DNA of 64,000 nucleotides from an archaeon (GCA_024278985.1 JAJRSC010000014.1:1-64000); one strand, 5' to 3'; positions 1 through 8,845 are shown, counted from the stretch's first letter. The notes: generated by a model from the letters alone, not told the origin. A program made the numbers and translations.

Positions 1-1558
1 TAAATTTTAATTTTTTTAGTTTTTCTTTTATTCTTCTTTTTTCATTTTCAAAGACCTTTACTTTTTCATCAACATTTTCAAAAATTTCCATAATAACTTG
101 CCCATCCACCCATGTTGGTATCGGTAGTTTCAAAATACTTAGTATAGTGGGAACTATATCCCACAAATTTACGTACTCCAAATGTTTTTTCTGTATTTTA
201 TTTCCATAAGCAATAAAAATTCCATTAATTGTATGATCCCCTGGTCTAGTAGTCTTTCCATGAATTGGAGGCATAAATATAGAATTATTTATTTTATTAT
301 AACCAATTGCTCTATAACCTTCCTTCAACAGTATGTAAATGTCGGGTATTTCGGGATTTTCAGTATTGAAAAGTTCTTTTTTTGTAAATACCTTTTTAAC
401 AATATTTTTTCCAGTTTCTGGATCTTTAACATTTTTTAGTTCTTTCACTATGAAATTAACTATTTCTTCATATTCCTCTAAAGAAACATACCCTTGTGGT
501 TCTCTACCTTTTAAGTTAATATTAATAATACCATCAGAACCTTCATAATAATAAGCTTTCGTATTTTTCCAATCGATTTTATTAATATAACTTAATTCTT
601 CACTTGGTATAATTTTTAGAAGTTTTTCCAATATTGAACTTCTTTTTAATTTCCATATAACATCTTTCATACCTAATTTCAACAGTAATTTTTTAAAGAA
701 TTCTGCCGTTATAATATTTTTATTACAATTTTTATAAGTTTTTAATAATCCATTCTGTTCTAACCAATTATTAATACAAAAATATTTTTTCACATGTCCA
801 AATCCATGATCAGATACTATAAACAAAATGTGATTTTCTTTATCTATAAATCTAATAATATCTCCAAGGAATTCATCAAAGATTTTATAAAATTTGTATA
901 TTGTCTTTTTATCGTCCCAAAAATAGTGTTGGACTACATCCAACGCTCTAAATATAGAAAATAAGAAGTCCCAATTTTCGTTTTCCATTAGATATTTAGT
1001 AAGTCTAATTTGTTCATTAGTCACATTTTCTATTTTCTCAATAAATTTGTAGGGATTTTTAGACACCAATAATAAATCTTCATTAAAGTCTATGTCATAT
1101 TTTGGGAATTTTTCTTTAATTATTTCTTTGTATTCTTTAGGATATACAAAATCACTATTTAATGATGGAGTCCCTAGTCCAGTTATTATAATACCATCAA
1201 TTGGTTTTGGTGGATAGGCGAATAAAGCATTTATAACAATAGATCTTTTTCCAAAGTCTGACAATATTTCCCAAATTGGAGGTTTTTTAATATCTTTTCC
1301 TGATATGGGATAATAAAAATATGAGCCTTTCTTTCTTTTTACAAATCCAAATATACCATGATTTGATGGTGTACATCCAGTATATATTGAAACCCATGCA
1401 GATGGGGATAGTGGAGGTATCGTGCTTTTAAGTTTACCCCATGCACTATTTTCCATTAATTTCTTAAAAGTAGGTAATTTTCCATTATCGGCTAATGGTT
1501 TTATCAAATCCCAAGTTGCACCGTCTAGACCGATTAATATAATTTTTGGGTTTTTCAT
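1..1558 (-). CDS. Alkaline-phosphatase-superfamily phosphodiesterase/nucleotide pyrophosphatase, 3' end cut by window
   Basis: I read this minus-strand frame from the ATG at 1558 without a stop to the window edge, about 519 codons, so the C-terminus lies outside. The N-terminus IILIGLDGATWDLIKP has the metal-binding Asp and nucleophile Thr of type I phosphodiesterases. SDHGFGH near the middle and GDHTINGIF further on supply the other metal ligands. Family members hydrolyse phosphodiester or phosphomonoester bonds; the substrate cannot be told here. It lies downstream of glycosyltransferase genes on the same strand, which suggests a role in surface glycan or lipid-linked sugar metabolism (inference). 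The ATG overlaps the TGA of a glycosyltransferase stub as ATGA. Confidence 0.8.
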   Translation of the reverse strand, partial: MKNPKIILIGLDGATWDLIKPLADNGKLPTFKKLMENSAWGKLKSTIPPLSPSAWVSIYTGCTPSNHGIFGFVKRKKGSYFYYPISGKDIKKPPIWEILSDFGKRSIVINALFAYPPKPIDGIIITGLGTPSLNSDFVYPKEYKEIIKEKFPKYDIDFNEDLLLVSKNPYKFIEKIENVTNEQIRLTKYLMENENWDFLFSIFRALDVVQHYFWDDKKTIYKFYKIFDEFLGDIIRFIDKENHILFIVSDHGFGHVKKYFCINNWLEQNGLLKTYKNCNKNIITAEFFKKLLLKLGMKDVIWKLKRSSILEKLLKIIPSEELSYINKIDWKNTKAYYYEGSDGIININLKGREPQGYVSLEEYEEIVNFIVKELKNVKDPETGKNIVKKVFTKKELFNTENPEIPDIYILLKEGYRAIGYNKINNSIFMPPIHGKTTRPGDHTINGIFIAYGNKIQKKHLEYVNLWDIVPTILSILKLPIPTWVDGQVIMEIFENVDEKVKVFENEKRRIKEKLKKLKF

Positions 1559-1635
1559 TTTCTCACCTTAGGGACCACTTCAAATTCTATGTTGTACGTT
1601 GGAATTATTACTGAAACTAAAGGATTCTCATCCAT
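1555..1635 (-). pseudogene. Stub of a GT2-family glycosyltransferase (26 codons)
   Basis: The minus-strand ORF begins MDENPLVSVIIPTYN, the signature N-terminus of family 2 glycosyltransferases (first beta strand of the nucleotide-sugar fold). After about 15 residues it runs into IEFEVVPKVRK and stops. The rest of a GT2 protein, normally 230 or more residues, is absent. It overlaps the end of the upstream nucleotidyltransferase remnant by 8 bases and the start of the phosphodiesterase by 4. The simplest reading is an internal deletion that joined the first codons of a GT2 gene to its own or another gene's last codons. Confidence 0.6.
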
Positions 1636-1926
1636 ATCTACCACCACAATACATATTTACTTCATCTCTTAAAATTTTTTCTTTTATTTGTAGTTTTATT
1701 GTTTTATATTCTAATAAATTAACTTTTTTGCCTAACGCCTCTTCGAGTTCTACTTTTAAAGATGCAAAATCTAATAAACTTAAATCATCTCCAACTTCTA
1801 CCAATATATCAATATCTGATGTTTTCCTCTGCTCATTTCTTGCATAACTGCCAAAAATTCTGGCCCTTTTAATCCCATATTTTCTTAATATTGGGATGAT
1901 TTTTCTTTAATTTCATTGATGTTCAT
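1628..1926 (-). pseudogene. MNT-type nucleotidyltransferase (MntA-like antitoxin), frameshifted
   Basis: From the ATG at 1926 the frame reads MNINEIKEKSSQY and stops. One base over, it continues as PILRKYGIKRARIFGSYARNEQ and TSDIDILVEV, a clean minimal nucleotidyltransferase with the GSY...DID catalytic pattern, ending at 1628. Adding one A to the A5 run near 1910 would restore a single protein of about 98 residues. Family members are antitoxins that AMPylate HEPN toxins. No HepT partner is adjacent here. The lesion is in a homopolymer, so a sequencing error is possible; otherwise this is a recent pseudogene. An intact relative lies at 36301-36609. Confidence 0.7.
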
Positions 1927-1989
1927 TTTTATCGCTAAGAAATTTCCACATAATCAGTAAAGATTTTTATTTCAATCCAAATAATAATT

Positions 1990-2281
1990 TTATAAGTTCA
2001 ATACATTAGGGTTAGTTATAATTATTGTAAATAAAATTATCAACGTTTGAATAATCATCTTATACTCCAACTCTTTCTTAGTAATGTCTATTTTTTGATT
2101 TAATTCACTACATTAATAAAATATCTTCCTTTGTTGCTAACTCGTCCTTTAACTCATTTTTAATGATAACTTTATTTTCCTTATTCAATTCCAAAATGAT
2201 ATTGTAGATCTCTCTTGCTTCTTTCTCATCCTTAACTTTTTTAAGGATTAACTCATATAATTTAGGCAATGCAACAGTCAT
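1990..2281 (-). pseudogene. Small coiled-coil protein with C-terminal membrane helix, frameshifted
   Basis: From the ATG at 2281, preceded by GGTGG, the frame reads MTVALPKLYELILKK... KNELKDELATKEDILLM and stops at 2108. The adjacent frame continues SELNQKIDITKKELEYK followed by a hydrophobic helix (IIQTLIILFTIIIT) and ends NPNVLNL at 1990. Joined, the two parts give a typical helical DUF1640-like layout: coiled coil with an ELATKEDI-type repeat, then a C-terminal anchor. The break (ATG, extra T, AGT) is not in a homopolymer, so real decay is more likely than a read error. Function unknown. Confidence 0.6.
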
Positions 2282-2298
2282 AATTCCACCATAAATAA

Positions 2299-3429
2299 TT
2301 ATTTAACATTTTTTCGTCCATCATTCACCACAATCTCTAAAATTTTTTCAAACTCTTCAGCACTCTTATCCCAATTGAACCTTTTAGCCCATTTAATAGA
2401 ATTTTCACTTAACTTTTTCCTTAAATCATTATCTTTCAATAAATTAATAATAGTTTCAGATAGTTCTATAATATTCCCTTTTTCCACCAACAAACCATTA
2501 TATCCATCTTTAATAGAATCTACCAATCCTGGAACTTTATAACCAATAACCGGAGTTCCTAAAGCATTTGCTTCAATAACATTTAAACCCCAACCTTCTT
2601 TAACAGAAGTAACCACTAAAATTTGACTTTTTTTAATTATCTCATTTCTCTCTTCAAAAGGAACCCATCCAAAGAATTTAACATTATCTTTTAATCCCAA
2701 TTTATCTACTAAATTCTTTAATCTATATAAATAATTTTCTTTCTTTGGACTTCCCAAAATCCATAACTTTACATTGGGAATCTCTTCTTTAACATAATAA
2801 ATTGCTTTAATTGCGTGCTCAACTCTTTTCATTGGGGTTAATCTTGAAACAAAGCATATTGCATTTTCTTCCTTTTCTTCAAAATTAATTTTTTCTAATG
2901 GTTTAACATCGCATCCGTTATAAATAACATGAATGTTTTCCTCTTTAAATCCTAAGTTAATTAAATCTTTTTTTGTTGAGGGGGAGACGCAAATTGTTGG
3001 GATGTTTTTATACAATCTTAAAAAATTCCTCTCTGCAAATTTACCTATTTTATTTAGGGGAAATGGCATTTCATAGTCCCAACATTCTCCTGCAAAATGA
3101 TGGATAAAAAATATTATTGGCTCTTTTGCATACAATGGTGTAAAAAATGGTATTCCATTAACTTGGTCGATAATAATATCAAACTTTCCTTTAAATTCAG
3201 AAAAATATTTTCTCCATGCATTTATGTGTATTGTATATATGCTAAAATCCCTAACAATTTCAATTTCATCAATATTTTCTCTCTCCAAGCATCCTTTAAA
3301 CTTAGGGGCGAACCAAACACACTCATAACCTTTCTCTACCAACCTTTTTAGATACTCATAAGTAACAAATTCAGCCCCTCCTTTCCATGGGTGCTTTATA
3401 CATTTCCACGACATCATTAAAATCTTCAT
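2299..3429 (-). CDS. Glycosyltransferase family 4 (GT-B fold)
   Basis: The 376-residue protein has the two-domain GT-B layout. The N-terminal half contains HPWKGGAEFVTYEYLKRL, the glycine-rich acceptor-side loop of GT4 enzymes. The C-terminal half has FVSRLTPMKRVEHAIKA and an E-x7-E motif in KEGWGLNVIEANALGTPVIGY, which binds the nucleotide sugar. It probably transfers a hexose to a lipid-linked or surface glycan in the cytoplasm. It is followed on the same strand by decayed genes and the phosphodiesterase and preceded by a GT2 enzyme. The sugar and acceptor cannot be predicted from sequence alone. Confidence 0.88.
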   Translation of the reverse strand: MKILMMSWKCIKHPWKGGAEFVTYEYLKRLVEKGYECVWFAPKFKGCLERENIDEIEIVRDFSIYTIHINAWRKYFSEFKGKFDIIIDQVNGIPFFTPLYAKEPIIFFIHHFAGECWDYEMPFPLNKIGKFAERNFLRLYKNIPTICVSPSTKKDLINLGFKEENIHVIYNGCDVKPLEKINFEEKEENAICFVSRLTPMKRVEHAIKAIYYVKEEIPNVKLWILGSPKKENYLYRLKNLVDKLGLKDNVKFFGWVPFEERNEIIKKSQILVVTSVKEGWGLNVIEANALGTPVIGYKVPGLVDSIKDGYNGLLVEKGNIIELSETIINLLKDNDLRKKLSENSIKWAKRFNWDKSAEEFEKILEIVVNDGRKNVK

Positions 3430-3579
3430 CCTTTCCCTCAGTATAGTGTTCTTAAATTTCCTGCATTGTATTAACTCTTTGAGTTTTTCTCATAACTTAA
3501 CCATTCAACATAATTTTAACTTTATTTTAACTTTCTCAATAATTATTATCAAAATACTTAAAAATTTATTTAAAGAACC

Positions 3580-4368
3580 TTAATTTATTCTATCACTAAA
3601 ATTTTCAAAATACTTATCTATTTTTGAAAAATTATTATCTTTTAACATCATTTTAAGCAGTAAAACATCTTTTCCCATTTTATAAATCGTCTTAATTATT
3701 CCCAGTCCACTAATAATTTTACCATTATCTTCTTTTTTAATTATGCATGGACAATAATCTATTGAATAATGTCTTCTCCGTGCCAAAACTAACAATGAAA
3801 TATCAAAAGAGAATCCATAAGGTAAATTAAGTTTATCAAAACTTTTAAACAGATCTTCTAAAACTTTTCTTTTAAATAATTTTATTCCTGTTTGTGTATC
3901 TTTAACTTTAAGTTCTGGAAAGATTAAATTTACATAAAATACAAATCCATAACTCAAAAATTTTCTTAATTTTGGGTATTTAACAATGCTCTTTTTGTCT
4001 TTACGGTTTCCAACAATAATATCAACATTATCGTTTTTAATTTTTTCAAGAAACCACTTTAAAGCTTCTGGGCGGCATTCTAAATCACTATCCAACAATG
4101 CCACATATTTTCCCTTACAAAACTTCAAGCCATATCTAATCGCAAATCCCTTACCTCTATTTTTCTCATACCCAACAACTTTTAAATTATCAAATTCTTC
4201 CTCTAACCTTTTAGCAATATCATAAGTTTTATCTACAAATCCATCCACAACTAAAATTATCTCAAAATCATCACAAAACTCAGAAACTACCTTTTCAACT
4301 GTTATAATAGAATTTTCAATAAATTTCTCACCTTTATAGCATGGCATTATTATGGATAACTCAACCAT
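3580..4368 (-). CDS. GT2 glycosyltransferase, dolichol-phosphate mannosyltransferase-like
   Basis: The 262-residue protein begins VELSIIMPCYKGEKFI and has VVDGFVDKT and LDSDLECRPEAL, the nucleotide-sugar and metal-binding (DSD) motifs of family 2 transferases. The length and the mid-region DTQTGIKLFKRKVL match the Dpm1-like branch, which charges a polyprenyl phosphate with mannose or another hexose. There is no C-terminal membrane domain, so it is the soluble or peripheral type. It precedes the GT4 gene on the same strand with a 150-bp gap, and the start is divergent from the surface protein at 4517. Confidence 0.85.
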   Translation of the reverse strand: MVELSIIMPCYKGEKFIENSIITVEKVVSEFCDDFEIILVVDGFVDKTYDIAKRLEEEFDNLKVVGYEKNRGKGFAIRYGLKFCKGKYVALLDSDLECRPEALKWFLEKIKNDNVDIIVGNRKDKKSIVKYPKLRKFLSYGFVFYVNLIFPELKVKDTQTGIKLFKRKVLEDLFKSFDKLNLPYGFSFDISLLVLARRRHYSIDYCPCIIKKEDNGKIISGLGIIKTIYKMGKDVLLLKMMLKDNNFSKIDKYFENFSDRIN

Positions 4369-4450
4369 TGTATCACAAAATTTATATACTAACTTTATAT
4401 ACTACATACATAAAATTATATATTATATATATCTATGTAATTATGAATAA

Positions 4451-4460
4451 CTTTATATTT
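4451..4460 (+). promoter_or_regulatory. Candidate TATA box of the surface-protein gene
   Basis: The stretch CTTTATATTT lies about 57-66 bases before the ATG at 4517, leaving room for a short leader that carries the GGTTGGTGAT ribosome site. Several other TATA-like runs exist between 4380 and 4440 and may serve the divergent GT2 gene, so the assignment is tentative. Confidence 0.35.
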
Positions 4461-4516
4461 TTTTGATATATTTCAATAAATTATGTATATTAAGGATATT
4501 AGGTTGGTGATTTCAT

Positions 4517-5938
4517 ATGAATACAAATAAAAAAACTTTATTGAGTATATTAATAACACTTGGTATCGTAGCGATGCTGATATTAATACAACCTATAGCA
4601 GGATTACAGATAAGTTTTGAAGGATTTCCTTCTAGCTGCAATGTAAATCAAGAGATAAATTTTAAAGTAAAAATATTAATTCAAAATCAAGAATGGTCAA
4701 ATATTACAAGTATAAAACTAATAATTTCAAAGGATGGGAAGACAGATGATATAAGCATTCCAATTATCTTAACTCCAAATACTATTGTTGTTCAAAATAA
4801 AGATTTAACCAATACATCAAGTAAAATTATTGAAATAAAAGTTGATTCAGAAACTAACGCTGTGCATGGTTATGGTTATGGTTATGATTACATAAATGAA
4901 AGTAGTTATGGTTATATATCATATCACACAGGTTATGGTTATGGTTATGATTATGGCTATATTGCTGGCTATGGATATGGATACAATGTTATAAATAGCC
5001 CATATTCGGCAATTCTTTCATATAATATCACATGGAAGCCAGAATCAACTGGAACTTATAATGTAAAATTAGAAGTTGTCGTTTGTAAATCTGATGGTAG
5101 CTTAATAACATTCACTAAAGAGAAGACAATAAATGTAGTATCATCAACTTCAACAACTAGCTATAGCTCTGGTGGATCCTATAGTTCAGGTGGAGGGAGT
5201 TCATACACTTCAGAAAAAACAAGTGAAACTGAAAAAGGAGTCATATCAAAAACAGAAATACAAACCCAATTTGAACCAGGAAAACCTGTTGATATTTCAT
5301 TACCATGGGAAACCGCAAAAGAATTAGGAATCCTTGGATTAACACTTGAATATCAACTACAAGTTCAGGCAAAAATAGAAATTGCTAAGTTAGCAGAATT
5401 ACCTCAAACAATAGAAAAACCAAAAATTGCTAAAGCATTATACAACATCATTGAGATAAAAGTTATTGATGAAAAAACAGGAAAAGAAATTGAACCAAAA
5501 GGTTGGATTAAGTTCATGGTATCCAAGAAGTGGCTCAAAGATAATGGATACAGCCCAGATGATGTTATAATGCTAAGATACCATAATGGATGGGAAGTAT
5601 TAGAAACTAAGAAATTAGGAATTGAAGACTCAGAAAACATATACTACAAAGCATACACTTCAGGATTTAGTATCTTTGCAGTAGCAATTAAAGCAGCCGA
5701 AGAGGAGAAACCGACAACAAAAGAAACTACAATAACTCCAACAACAAAAGAAAAAGTTAATAATACAGAACAACCTGCAAAACCAAACGAAACTAAAAAA
5801 ACAACAAAAGAAACTACAATAACTCCAACAACAAAAGAAAAAGGAAAAGGAACTTCCTTGACAGCAATAATTATAGGATTAATAATATTAATAATTGTTG
5901 GAATTGGAGTATATTTCTACATGGGAAGAAAAAAATGA
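4517..5938 (+). CDS. Anchored surface protein with Tyr-Gly repeats and a PGF-pre-PGF-type domain
   Basis: The 473-residue protein has an N-terminal signal segment (about residues 7-31), a beta-rich region, then a Tyr/Gly tract of repeated GYGYGYDY units at roughly 117-155. A Ser/Gly linker (about 215-230) leads to a domain at about 235-390 containing QFEPGKPVDISLPWE and GFSIFAVAI, typical of the PGF-pre-PGF surface domain. A Thr/Lys-rich stalk and one C-terminal membrane helix ending MGRKK follow. It is probably an S-layer-associated or cell-surface protein anchored by the C-terminus. The stalk contains a perfect 43-bp duplication. The start is supported by GGTTGGTGAT 9 bases upstream. Confidence 0.75.
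   Translation: MNTNKKTLLSILITLGIVAMLILIQPIAGLQISFEGFPSSCNVNQEINFKVKILIQNQEWSNITSIKLIISKDGKTDDISIPIILTPNTIVVQNKDLTNTSSKIIEIKVDSETNAVHGYGYGYDYINESSYGYISYHTGYGYGYDYGYIAGYGYGYNVINSPYSAILSYNITWKPESTGTYNVKLEVVVCKSDGSLITFTKEKTINVVSSTSTTSYSSGGSYSSGGGSSYTSEKTSETEKGVISKTEIQTQFEPGKPVDISLPWETAKELGILGLTLEYQLQVQAKIEIAKLAELPQTIEKPKIAKALYNIIEIKVIDEKTGKEIEPKGWIKFMVSKKWLKDNGYSPDDVIMLRYHNGWEVLETKKLGIEDSENIYYKAYTSGFSIFAVAIKAAEEEKPTTKETTITPTTKEKVNNTEQPAKPNETKKTTKETTITPTTKEKGKGTSLTAIIIGLIILIIVGIGVYFYMGRKK
5714..5843 (+). repeat. Two perfect 43-bp direct repeats in the stalk of the surface protein
   Basis: Copies at 5714-5756 and 5801-5843 are identical and encode the Thr/Lys-rich unit TTKETTITPTTKEK twice. The spacing of 87 bases keeps the frame. 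This is a recent in-frame duplication that lengthens the stalk before the membrane anchor and could expand or contract by recombination. Confidence 0.9.
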
Positions 5939-5942
5939 GTAA

Positions 5943-6551
5943 CTAGCTAACTTCTCTTTTTTTATTATTATTTAGTTTTATTAGGATATATACTATATAT
6001 ACTATCGCAATTATAAAAACTAAAATATATAAATATCTAAAATAATATTTAATTTCATCTGTATAATAAATAGCCACTCCGAGGAATATTAAAGATGTAA
6101 AGGTTTTTATAATGTTTATCTTGTCATTAATTTTTTTTTCTAAAATATAATCTACAAATTCATTCAATACTCCAATAGTTAGGAAATAATAACTTAAAAT
6201 AGCAATTGCATTTGCATAATTTTCGTTATTTTTTATTAAAGAAATTGCAGAGTATATTAGAAGAATAATTGCTATAAGAACAAACTTTTGACCTAATGAA
6301 AAAGATTTTATTAAAAAATAAGTTTTTCTAAATAGATTATATAGTACGGTTTTCAATTTTGAGATGTAAAGTAGTATAAGTATTATTCCTAAAATACCTA
6401 ATATTATTTGCATATTTGTCTTTATAAAATATATATTATAAGGTATGGTAGTTTGTAAGTAGGTATAAACTATTATAAATACATATACAATTATCATGGT
6501 AATAAAGATATTTAAAATTATATTTCGAATTTCATTTATTTTATCTTCCAT
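5943..6551 (-). CDS. Hypothetical multispanning membrane protein
   Basis: This 202-residue protein is almost entirely hydrophobic, with about six predicted membrane helices separated by short Lys/Asn loops and a charged C-terminus (NNNKKREVS). I do not recognise a family. It converges on the surface-protein gene with a 4-bp gap, and its start (GTGATATTATGG) is divergent from the NikR-like gene. No catalytic or transport motif is visible, so no function is offered. Confidence 0.6.
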   Translation of the reverse strand: MEDKINEIRNIILNIFITMIIVYVFIIVYTYLQTTIPYNIYFIKTNMQIILGILGIILILLYISKLKTVLYNLFRKTYFLIKSFSLGQKFVLIAIILLIYSAISLIKNNENYANAIAILSYYFLTIGVLNEFVDYILEKKINDKINIIKTFTSLIFLGVAIYYTDEIKYYFRYLYILVFIIAIVYIVYILIKLNNNKKREVS

Positions 6552-6616
6552 AATATCACAACTGACAACAATGTGAATTCATATTATCAATTAAAACCAA
6601 AAAATAAAATAGTATC

Positions 6617-6639
6617 GAGTTAAATACTTCCAATAACTC
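6617..6639. promoter_or_regulatory. Inverted repeat GAGTTA-N11-TAACTC upstream of the NikR-like gene
   Basis: Six-base arms with an 11-base spacer lie about 45 bases upstream of a TATA-like run (TTTATATATC, 6684-6693) that fits the NikR-like gene at 6741. A third related half-site (TTTACTCG) lies at 6658-6665. The position fits an autoregulatory operator of the ribbon-helix-helix protein or a site for the divergent membrane-protein gene. This rests on symmetry only. Confidence 0.35.
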
Positions 6640-6740
6640 AATGATATCCTCAAAAATTTACTCGTTAATAGTTTAAATATTTTTTTATATATCGCTAAGA
6701 TGTTCTATAATTTTAGCAAATTAAAAAAAGGAGATATATC

Positions 6741-7145
6741 ATGAATGTTGAAAGAATTAGTATATCATTTCCAAAATTTTTATTAAAAGAGATTGATAAC
6801 TTAATAGAAAAAAAAGGATACTCAAGTAGAAGCGAACTTATTAGAGATGCTGTAAGAAAATATATTTTAGAAAATAATCCTTTAGATAGGGATGGAGATA
6901 TTAGTGGAATTATAATTGTTGTATATGAACCAAATAAAGAATCTTTAAATGAGATGAGTAAGTTATACTTTGATTTTCATGATATTATTAAATCTCTAAA
7001 TCAAGGATATATAACTACTCAATGTGGTAAAAATAAAAAAGTTGAGATTTATATAGTAAATGGAAACTCTAAAAAAATTAAAGAATTTTATGAAAAAATA
7101 TGTAAATTAAAAGGAAAATTATATGATAAAATAGTTATATTTTAA
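6741..7145 (+). CDS. NikR-like ribbon-helix-helix regulator lacking the canonical nickel ligands
   Basis: Residues 1-45 (RISISFPKFLLKEIDNLIEKKGYSSRSELIRDAVRKYI split over the strand, helix and helix) form a CopG/NikR DNA-binding domain. The rest has the length and strand pattern of the NikR ACT-like sensor (IIIVVYEPN, VEIYIVNG, LKGKLYDKI). In NikR the metal site uses a QH...D segment, an H-x-H pair and a Cys. Here these align with LYFDFHD, GYIT and a Lys, so the square-planar nickel site appears absent. It is preceded by a strong AAGGAGAT ribosome site. It may sense another metal or none. It converges with the ligase gene with a 4-base overlap. Confidence 0.75.
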   Translation: MNVERISISFPKFLLKEIDNLIEKKGYSSRSELIRDAVRKYILENNPLDRDGDISGIIIVVYEPNKESLNEMSKLYFDFHDIIKSLNQGYITTQCGKNKKVEIYIVNGNSKKIKEFYEKICKLKGKLYDKIVIF

Positions 7146-8845
7146 TTTCTTCCTCTTTGAATATTAAATATCTTTTTAACATCTTCAACAGTATTTATAT
7201 CATCTACTCCTTTATCTAATCTAAATCTTACAACTCTTGGAAATCTTAAAGCATATCCACACTCATACTTATCAGATTTTTGTATTTCTTCATAGGCTAC
7301 TTCTAAAACTATATCTGGTTTAACTTCAACCTCTTCCCCTAAATCTTTTTTAATTCTTTTATCAATCTCTTCCTTCAAAAATTTTAAATCTTCTTCACTT
7401 AATCCAGTTCCAACATGTCCTATAGAATATAATTTTCCATCTTCTCCTTTTACTGCTATCTCAAAAGACCCATACCAGTCTTTTCTTTTACCCATTCCTT
7501 TTTTGGCTTTTATAATAACTACATCTAAATTTTCAAGAGTTGGTTTATATTTATACATTGTCCTTACTCTACTTCCAGGAGTATATGGAGCCTTTAGGTT
7601 TTTTATCATAACTCCCTCATGGCCAATAGATAAAGACCATTTATAAAATTCTTTTGCTTCATCAATATTATCTGTAACTAACTTATAGGATATATCAATA
7701 ATTTTTTTTTCTTTAAGTTCCTTTTCAATTTTTTCTCTATCTTTTTTCCAATCATTTTCATATCCTACTAAATCCTCTAAAATCTTTCTTCTCTCTTTAA
7801 ATGGTCTTTCTAAAAGTGGTTTATCTTTATATAAAATATCAAATAAATAAACCCTTAAATTTATTTCCTTCATTATTTTGTTGATATCATACTTCCTTTT
7901 AATCCTTCTTAAAATTTACTGAAATGGCTTTGGTTTTCCATCTTCTCCTATAGCAACACATTCTCCTTCAACTATAATATTATTTTTAAATTTTTTAAAT
8001 TCATCCACTAACTCTGGGAATGCATTAGTAATATCTTCAAGGTTTCTACTGTATATTTTAACTTTTCCATCCCCTTTATGGATTTGTAATCTTGCTCCAT
8101 CATATTTAGTTTCAAACTGTGCTGTTCCCATCTCTAATAATGCCTCTTCAATTGAAGGACACAATTGGGCAAGCATTGGTTTTATAGGCCTAAATAACTC
8201 TAAGTTTAATTCATCAATATTTCCCTTGGCTAAACTTTCAGCTAATAAGCCAATATCATTAATATATGAATATATTTTCTCCAACTTTTCTTTAGGTACT
8301 TTATAATAGATAGATAGAGCTTCTAAAATTGTTGGAACATTCATTCCTATTCTCATATCTCCTAAAATTAATCTAACTAAATACCTACTTTCTAAAGGTG
8401 AAGCATTTATAAATAAACTACTTATCAACCTTTGTTTTTTCTTTATTGACCCCTCTCCTTCAATTTCTGCAACTCTTCTTAAAGTGTTAATAATATTATT
8501 AACTGTTAATGGTTGATAAAATAAACTTTGTATTTTTGATTTTTGTTTCTTTTTAATTTCTTCAACTGCTAAGCCAATATCTCCTGTTTTATTTATCATC
8601 TTTAATAATTCATCCTTATTAATTCCACTACCTACAATAGCATTTATTAATAACTTTTCTCCAACTCCTAACTCTCTATTATCATACTCAGGAAAGACCC
8701 TACCAATAGATATATAACATATATTTTTTAAATCTTCAGGATTTTTTATTTTTTCTATTAATTTTATAAAATAAGCTCTTTTTTCTAACCTTTTAGAAGT
8801 ATTTTCTATATCTCTAAAAACTTCACATACATCTTTCCATAACAT
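7142..8845 (-). pseudogene. lig: ATP-dependent DNA ligase interrupted by an in-frame TAA
   Basis: Read through, the frame encodes about 567 residues with the full archaeal ligase architecture: N-terminal DNA-binding domain (1-215), adenylation domain with ETKYDGAR (catalytic Lys about 247) and IVEGECVA, and after the stop YLFDILY, HEGVMIKN and the KYKP motif. The break is a TAA at 7916-7918, codon 310, between PKPFQ and ILRRIKRKYDI; the frame is otherwise continuous. The first part is 309 residues. A downstream ATG at 7873 opens a 243-residue second part. Ligase seals Okazaki fragments and is normally essential, so this is an assembly error, a functional split (two polypeptides) or readthrough. 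A single G-to-T change (GAA to TAA) would explain it. Confidence 0.85.

Noticed and set aside
182-548. Two plus-strand ORFs of 69-85 codons
   Set aside because: They are antisense to the long phosphodiesterase frame, which has family motifs along its length.
1599-1847. Plus-strand ORF of 82 codons
   Set aside because: It is the antisense shadow of the frameshifted nucleotidyltransferase remnant.
3430-3500. Short minus-strand peptide MRKTQRVNTMQEI upstream of the GT4 gene
   Set aside because: Only 13 codons, no family likeness and no clear ribosome site.
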